Shown in pieces: positions 58,598 through 64,000 of a stretch of DNA of 64,000 nucleotides. The notes beneath the pieces are model-generated. The model saw only the letters and a program-made list of their open reading frames with translations. It made no database searches and had not been told where the DNA came from. Made by a program: the position numbers and the translations under genes. Origin of the DNA: Calycina herbarum (lineage: Eukaryota > Ascomycota > Leotiomycetes > Helotiales > Pezizellaceae); the NCBI GenBank assembly GCA_001414485.1, contig LLEY01000182.1:1-64000 (forward strand), read 5' to 3'. Every line of letters starts with the position of its first letter. Positions within the stretch are counted from its first letter, which is position 1.

Positions 58598-59138
58598 ATA
58601 TTGTTATTCATTTATCATTCATTCGCCTAGATCCTCTTAAATTTCTAACGATGAGTTAGATGGCATGGTGTTACACACCGCTTTTTCTGAGATGTTATGG
58701 GGTTTGACTGTCATATGCCTATGCCTTAGAATTGCTCCATAAAAGCCCCAATTCAAATCACTTGTTGGAAGTCTTGAAAAACAGTTATGAACAGACTACC
58801 ACAGGATATTAGAATTGAAATCAATGCTAATGCATATATTGTTGTATTCATCGTTCTTGAACTCTTTGGTTCGTAAGACATTGTTTAATCACGACTCAAA
58901 GACGAGCTTATGGCACATACGTCCCTGCTCTTCCTCCAACAGAGGTAGCTCAAGAACAAGATGCAACTACTCCCCTCTTGTCTTACAGCTTTCAAGGAGC
59001 TATCCTTGGTTGTCTTCCAGGGGCTATCAGCTTATATTCTAGGGACAAAGGCCATTGAATACAATCAAGACTCGAGAACTTATTTCAACGAGAGAAATAG
59101 TAAAAGATAAGGGGGTCAAGTACAATTCATCCACTGGA
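58598..59138. other. degenerate spacer between Msb1 pseudogene and its duplicate
   Basis: Noncoding in all frames. Parts may derive from further decayed Msb1-like sequence, but no clear match was visible. Confidence 0.35.
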
Positions 59139-59268
59139 TTCGAAAGTTTGAACATGAAAGAACCTACTTTTTGGTGGGTTCGGGTGACAAGCTCTGGCCC
59201 CGAAGAACAGCAGAAGAGTGACAATATACTCCGACGGAGCACCCAAGTGGAAACACCCGCATTGTAAG
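59139..59268 (+). repeat. partial duplicate of the Msb1-type C-terminal segment
   Basis: This frame reads LNMKEPTFWWVRVTSSGPEE then ILRRSTQVETPAL. The upstream pseudogene at about 58420-58535 reads FEMDETFWWVWMTSLGPEE then IFRRCSLVETHVL. The spacing is the same, so the 3' end of the gene has been duplicated, with divergence, about 0.7 kb downstream. Confidence 0.75.
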
Positions 59269-60181
59269 TGCTGATTGATGTACTAGGCGTAGTATTTTCT
59301 GAGCGTCCTCAGCTAATTTTCAGCTCATTTTCTCTCTTGAACTCACCTCCCTTTTTTCACTCCTACTATATATATATTATGTAAAATTAAGTATTATTAA
59401 ATGAAAAGTAATAGAAATGAAAGCTCTCTCCATGGAAATCATTATCCCCACTATGATCTACTATCTTCCGAAGAGTCTTTCTCAACTTTTGCTTATTGGA
59501 ATTCTGTCCACTTCTGCAAACAATAATAGTACGCTGCCAGACAGGGACCTCTCGCCAAGAAGTCTTCCGCTTAGGGGCCTAGCGACCTTTGGATCTCCGG
59601 TGTTTCTTAGCTATTTTATGTTTTAGTTGTTGATTAATTGTAAGGATAAAAGTAGGTGTGTACGTGGTTATCGCTTAGTTTTAGTGCTAAAAGTGCACCA
59701 AAAAGTGGTGACGAGCTGAAGGACGTTCAGGAAATACTACACCCAGTATCTATCGTTTGAATACTATCGGGAAGCTGTTACTTTTCTCTTTACATTTTGG
59801 TGGCGATGGATGGCTCTTCAACTTGTACTTTGATAGAATGATTTTCAAAGACTTCGAGTTTAGGGTTTGTCACGCCAATCTTTGGTTTACCACCAACTAT
59901 ATTTGGATTGAGGACAAGCAGTAAAATCCATCATTTGAGCGTGCCGAAACTGCCGAAAAGAAGAAGAAATTAAGCATAGTAATTTCTTATTTACTTGAGA
60001 AAGACCTAGGGCTTCCATGTTGATTAAGCGAAATCTTTGTTTCGTGTAATAGTAACTGTGAGATAGGATTTGCTAAGATAATCCAAACTCAGAACACATG
60101 AGCTGGGGTTTCAGATCATCGGACCTTTGAGCCAAGAGTCATCTTGCTCCGCAATAAACCAGAAGAGTGCTGGAGATCTTA
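59269..60181. other. intergenic, nothing supported
   Basis: AT-rich sequence with a TATATATATTATG tract near 59366 and only short ORFs. Confidence 0.4.
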
Positions 60182-61097
60182 CTACATATACTGCACCCTC
60201 CTTTCTAGTTTGACCTCCATACCCCCACCCGACGATAATCCAACATATACCGCACGCCCTTCCACCTCCATGAAATACCTTACTCTCCTCCCCTTCAACG
60301 CCTTTTCCAACTCATCATTCGAATAAGAACCCAAATTTCCCCCCAAATCCCTCCTCATTACCTCAGACAAGTCCACCACATTCTACAAATCTCCATTTCT
60401 TCTCCATCCCGGCCCATTCAACTCGCCATGCCTATTTGCATCCCACCACACCCCAAACATACCCACCACCCAGGTAACTTCGAAAAAGACGAATAAGAGA
60501 GTCAAATACGTTGATACACCATAAATGTAACCGTCTGTTTGCACGCATTCTGTGTCATCGCCAGGGCCGTCCTCTGCAAAGGAGTGTTTCCAGCATTGCC
60601 TTATGTACATGTATAATTGGTCAGCTTTCGGACCTAAGTTGTGTCCGTTGATCCAAAAAACAGAGTCGTAGCTAAAGGAAGAGATGTTGATTGTTGCTGG
60701 ATGTTCGTTATCATAAAATCTCTTTCCGGCGTAATAATCTAGGCGTTGTGTGTCAGGATCATCCTCCAACTATACCAAACCGATACTCACAGTTCGTCAG
60801 GTTTCTCCATAGAGCTGTGTAATTATCGCCGATAACAAAGTAATATGGAACATCAGAAGGGTTTTGCCACCAATTCCATGATAAAGCATCGTCCATTGGC
60901 TGTTCAAAGGGATCGTAATTTGATACCCCTATTAATTGACCATTCATCATTTGAAAAAATGGTTTCAAACCGGGCACGTCGGTGGAATGACTGAACCAGT
61001 AATTCCAATCCACGTACTCGTTTTCCCTGGCAACACAACAACTTCCTTCGAAGGGCTAAAGTACCCAGTAGCCGCACTGAAAAGTGTTGGGGAGGCC
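60182..61097 (-). pseudogene. broken membrane glycoprotein gene
   Basis: Minus-strand fragments join into one hydrophilic-then-membrane protein: SAATGYFSPSKEVVVLPG, then YVDWNYWFSHSTDVPGLKPFF to IGDNYTALWRNLTN, then LEDDPDTQRLDYYAGKRFYD with one strong TM helix (YLTLLFVFFEVTWVVGMFGVWW), and a cytosolic tail (VVDLSEVMRRDLGGN to VKLERRVQYM). Frame shifts fall near 61030 and 60765. An in-frame TAG at 60385-60383 separates the tail. The only intron-like pair at the second break would be about 21 bp, too short. The 5' end runs into the hAT relic at 61099. No family name is known to me; tryptophan-rich sequons suggest a surface glycoprotein. Confidence 0.55.
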
Positions 61098-61098
61098 C

Positions 61099-61480
61099 AG
61101 TGTGAGCACAAATTAATCAATTAATCAATTATTAATCTAATTAATGACTTTGGATTAATCTGATTAATGATTAGCATACTATATATAGTATATATATAGT
61201 ATATATACTAATTAATAATAAAGTAATTATCCCCAAATTCAGGCTCCTTCTTTCCCTTCTTCTTCTCTTCTTCTTCCTTCTTTACTCTGTCTTTCTTCTC
61301 TTCCTCTGTCTCCTCCTCTATATAGAACCCCCAGCTCTTTAAGCTAGTAATAGCCTCAAAGGTCTCTCTAGAGAGTCTATTACGTTGCTTTGTAATAACT
61401 AAAGCAGCTTGACTAAATAGTCTCGCTCGGAGCTGACGTAGCAGGAGTTTATAGATACTTCCTAGCTAATATAGACAAAA
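61099..61480 (-). mobile_element. hAT transposon relic (C-terminal dimerisation domain)
   Basis: The minus strand reads TPATSAPSE, then in a shifted frame RLFSQAALVITKQRNRLS, RETFEAITSLKSWGF and a Glu/Lys-rich tail. This is the hAT dimerisation region of fungal transposases. An upstream CAA is TAA (stop) and one frameshift splits APSE from RLFS. The edge at 61099 begins CAGTGTGAGC, like a hAT terminal inverted repeat, followed by AT-rich subterminal ATTAAT[CT] repeats (61110-61170). No matching second end was found, so the element is truncated. Confidence 0.7.
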
Positions 61481-62129
61481 TCAGATAGTTATGTCCGTTC
61501 TGTTTCCACCAGCTTAAAGGAGAGAACTATAAGACTATTATTGTTTAGTATCGTAATATTTAAACGGTACAAATAGTACGTATTAAAGTGGGTTCCAACA
61601 ATATTATCGTGGCCGACGTACTAAGTGTGCAAAAGAGGTCACCGTATTTAAGAAACTATTTGGTGAAATGAAAGCAACAAATGGCCACCATCTCCAGTCA
61701 AAGATAAGAAAGAAGATGATGAACAGCTGCGCTTGCTGGACACCACTTCTTCCAGAACTGTATAAGCAACTGTGCCAGGATTTGAATGAACAAGCAACGA
61801 CGTGAAACAACGAAACGTCATGACTGCGGAAGAAATAAAATCAGTAGTATTCAGAATATCATACCACCAAGGAAATTTTGCTGCGATGAAGAGTGAAGAA
61901 AGATTAATTTTTCAACTCCCTTTTGATCTTATCATAACATTATTCATCCTTCAAATGTAAAAGGGTTGCTTTTTGTGGCACATGAAACACCTTTCTCACA
62001 AGATGACAGCTTTCTTGTCGCTGGCTAATGGTCAAGGGCGTGAGCCCCCCTTGAGGTATGATATGTTTTATTACAATCTTGTCTGTATTACAGCATCCTA
62101 ATTGCACCAACCTCCAGAAACAAATAAAT
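61481..62129. other. intergenic, nothing supported
   Basis: Short ORFs only. It may include further decayed transposon DNA next to the hAT relic. Confidence 0.35.
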
Positions 62130-63130
62130 CGCAAATCGCAAATCGATCCTTCTTGATATCCTCCTACAGTGTAGCAAGAAGCATATCAACCAAAGCACCG
62201 TATCTCTCTTTGTGGTCTGGATTGGGATTGCCGTCGTCTCCTGTTGCAGAGACTCGACAATCCCAATGCCACTTAGTGCCGTGAACAAAAATGTCACCAA
62301 GTTCCGGCCAGTCTCTCTCCCACTCTTCCTAGTTCAGTCTGTCATTCTCGGCTTTGATTTGCTCGAGTTCTACCTCCATTGGTCTTAGCCTTGAATCTTT
62401 CCCCCTCAATTTCAATAGAGGATAGACCCCCAGACTTAGGATCGCGAAACATGGACTCATGCTCCATGAATACCGAAGGCAGGAGAAAGAATAGGGTTGT
62501 GAAGCCCAGTTCTCTCCCCCACCTGTGTATCACGAAACATGACCCCCGATCAGGACCCCGAAGTATACTGAACAGATCTCGATACCCCGATGGATTCGAC
62601 AATCCCAATGTCGCTTGATAGTCGGTTCCCCTTCTCCTGCCCCTTAGTGCCGTGAACAAAAATCCCACCCAAATCCTCTTGGACCTTGATCTTGGCCGGT
62701 CCTGCGTTACTCTTCGAAGTGAAAAGGTTGCAAAATCGGGTTCCGCGGAAATCTTTCCCCGTCAATTTCAATAGGGAATAGACTCCCAGACCTAGGATCG
62801 CGACACATGAACTCGTACAGCACCCCAAAGAATTCTCACTTTCAGATCGGCAGATTAGTAGTTGGGTGGGTGACCACCAGCGAATACCTGTTGTTGTATG
62901 TTTTGTTTCCCTTTCGTTCTGGGCGATGAACAGATCTCGATACCCCGATGTGCAATGGAGAACTCGTGCCGCTTAGTGCCGTGAACAAAAATGTCGCCTA
63001 GTTCCCGCTGGGCTTTGATCTTCGCCTTGAATCTTTCCCTCTCAATTTCAATAGGGAATAAACCCCCGGACTTAGGATCGCGAAACAAGAACCTATCAGG
63101 ACCCAAAAGGATACTAAAGAGATCTCGTTC
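62130..63130 (-). repeat. three to four decayed tandem copies of one coding module
   Basis: On the minus strand the module reads ...RDPKSGGLFPIEIERERFKAK...RELGDIFVHGTK...W/H... with a following DIGIVES/RGIEI word. Copies, by their DNA words, are at about 62230-62460, 62640-62815 and 62980-63110, plus a partial one at 62250-62310. The marker TTTCAATAG[AG]G[AG]ATA occurs at about 62410, 62767 and 63050. The marker CCGTGAACAAAAAT occurs at about 62279, 62649 and 62981. Frames differ between copies and several are broken. The protein family is not one I can name. Confidence 0.65.
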
Positions 63131-64000
63131 TGCCAAATCTGCATGCTTGAGCGAGGCGCTTGTCAAGAAGGTTGAGGTGGTGAGTACATTGGTAAACTGA
63201 GTAATTGGCCGGATGACGCCTTTGTACCTAGCGGTTGAGAGAGAAGTTGCTTTCCCAACTCTCTCTCTAGCCGTCAATCCGCGTAGGATTGGTGGCTGGA
63301 AAGATTGGCCTTGTGCCGCCATTCTGTTCGCCAGTCTTGCTCAAATTGTGGAATTGGCCATCCATGATGGAGTCCTTGCCCTCGTTTGCGACAGTATGAG
63401 GCTCAAAGACTGCAGCTGGTTGTTGTTAGTGAATACATTGGTAGCATGGTGCGGGGTAAGAGCAACCTACTATTCCAAGTCGCAACGTCACTGTGGACAT
63501 TGCCATTTCCGCTAGACATTGGATTATGTCCTGAGAGTGGCAACTCATTGGTTCTGCCAACGCCGAGATCATCCTGTTGGCCGAGTTGGTCTATCAGCAA
63601 TGCCCATACAAGAGAGGAGGGATATTGTTGTATCTCTTACCATCATGCCCAGGAATATATCTCTCGTCTCTCCTCCGTCTTATCCCAGTGTATTTAGCAC
63701 CAACAACCCGCCTTCATGGCATTGGAGCCGCGTTCTGGCAGCACTTGTTGTCTGCGAATTCCACGGACAACAAGCCTGCCGTCGACAACAGAGCTTCTTG
63801 TCGACAGCAAGTCTTACTTCGATAGTAAGACAATGCTCAGCGGCAACACCAGTTTCGAAAGCATAGCTCTGAACACAAACAAGTATGTTTCAAAGGCATG
63901 ACGTGTGGGTTTGTTTACTTCCAAAGAATCTAGGTGGAGGATTTTCCCTGCCTCCAGCAGTCAATCTAGCATTGAAGTCCTGCATAACCAAAAAAAAAAG
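63131..64000. other. right flank, weak coding signal
   Basis: A minus-strand ATG at 63322 (MAAQGQSFQPPILRGLTARERVGK) leads into the rightmost copy of the repeated module and may be its original N-terminus, but the junction is not clean. The rest shows overlapping short frames on the plus strand without a domain. The window ends in a poly-A run. Confidence 0.35.

Noticed and set aside
60759..60790. A GTGAGT..TAG pair that would join two membrane-protein fragments
   Set aside because: The implied intron is about 21 bp, below any plausible fungal intron, so a frameshift is preferred.
1..64000. CRISPR arrays, operons and Shine-Dalgarno signals
   Set aside because: The window is clearly a fungal nuclear genome; no regularly spaced repeat array of that kind was seen.
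1..64000. tRNA genes
   Set aside because: No convincing A-box/B-box pair with cloverleaf potential was noticed by eye; a covariance-model scan would be decisive.

Overview
The window looks like the chromosome of a filamentous ascomycete (Pezizomycotina). Genes are broken by many 45-130 bp GT..AG introns with CTAAC/CTGAC-like branch sites, and they encode fungal proteins such as Spt20, Yme2, Scs7, HET-C, a PTH11/rhodopsin-type 7TM protein and Msb1/Mug8. My recall of family sequences points to Leotiomycetes, but that placement is inference. No prokaryotic signals were seen. Exon joins were derived by hand from splice sites, reading phase and family alignment from memory.

Layout. 1-3.5 kb: gene-poor, with a short AT-rich patch. 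3.5-9.1 kb: a small secreted protein with five introns (minus) and a 12-exon rhodopsin-domain membrane protein (plus). 10.5-17.9 kb: a housekeeping block with SPT20 (SAGA), a twin-CX9C Emi1-like protein (minus) and YME2 (plus); the last two are mitochondrial and diverge from one short promoter. 17.9-22.3 kb: a 4.4 kb stretch with no convincing gene. 22.3-27.5 kb: a C2H2 zinc-finger protein, a small basic protein with a PKKRKV motif, and a von Willebrand A protein. 28.4-31.9 kb: decaying genes, namely a ubiquitin-like-domain gene with a lost start and in-frame stops, a retropepsin-like remnant and a frameshifted P-loop kinase-like gene, next to a near-perfect 40 bp inverted repeat. 34.0-38.5 kb: a coiled-coil protein with very long 5' introns. 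39.6-42.2 kb: an AT-rich degenerate LTR-retroelement relic. 44.2-54.9 kb: a second housekeeping block with an RBM39/Rsd1-type splicing factor, SCS7 (sphingolipid fatty-acid 2-hydroxylase), HET-C and a BTB-like protein. A degenerate 18S rRNA fragment sits between the splicing factor and SCS7. 56-64 kb: a gene graveyard with a chimeric Msb1/Mug8 pseudogene and its partial duplicate, a broken membrane-protein gene beside a hAT transposon relic, and three or four decayed tandem copies of one coding module.

Compact, intact, intron-rich conserved genes alternate with AT-rich, repeat-bearing patches. Several lesions in those patches are G:C-to-A:T transitions, as expected from repeat-induced point mutation (RIP) or cytosine deamination. 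I found no complete novel multi-gene system. The most unusual items are the rDNA fragment, the foldback repeat, the ubiquitin-like/zinc-ribbon/retropepsin locus and the Helo-like/Msb1 chimera.
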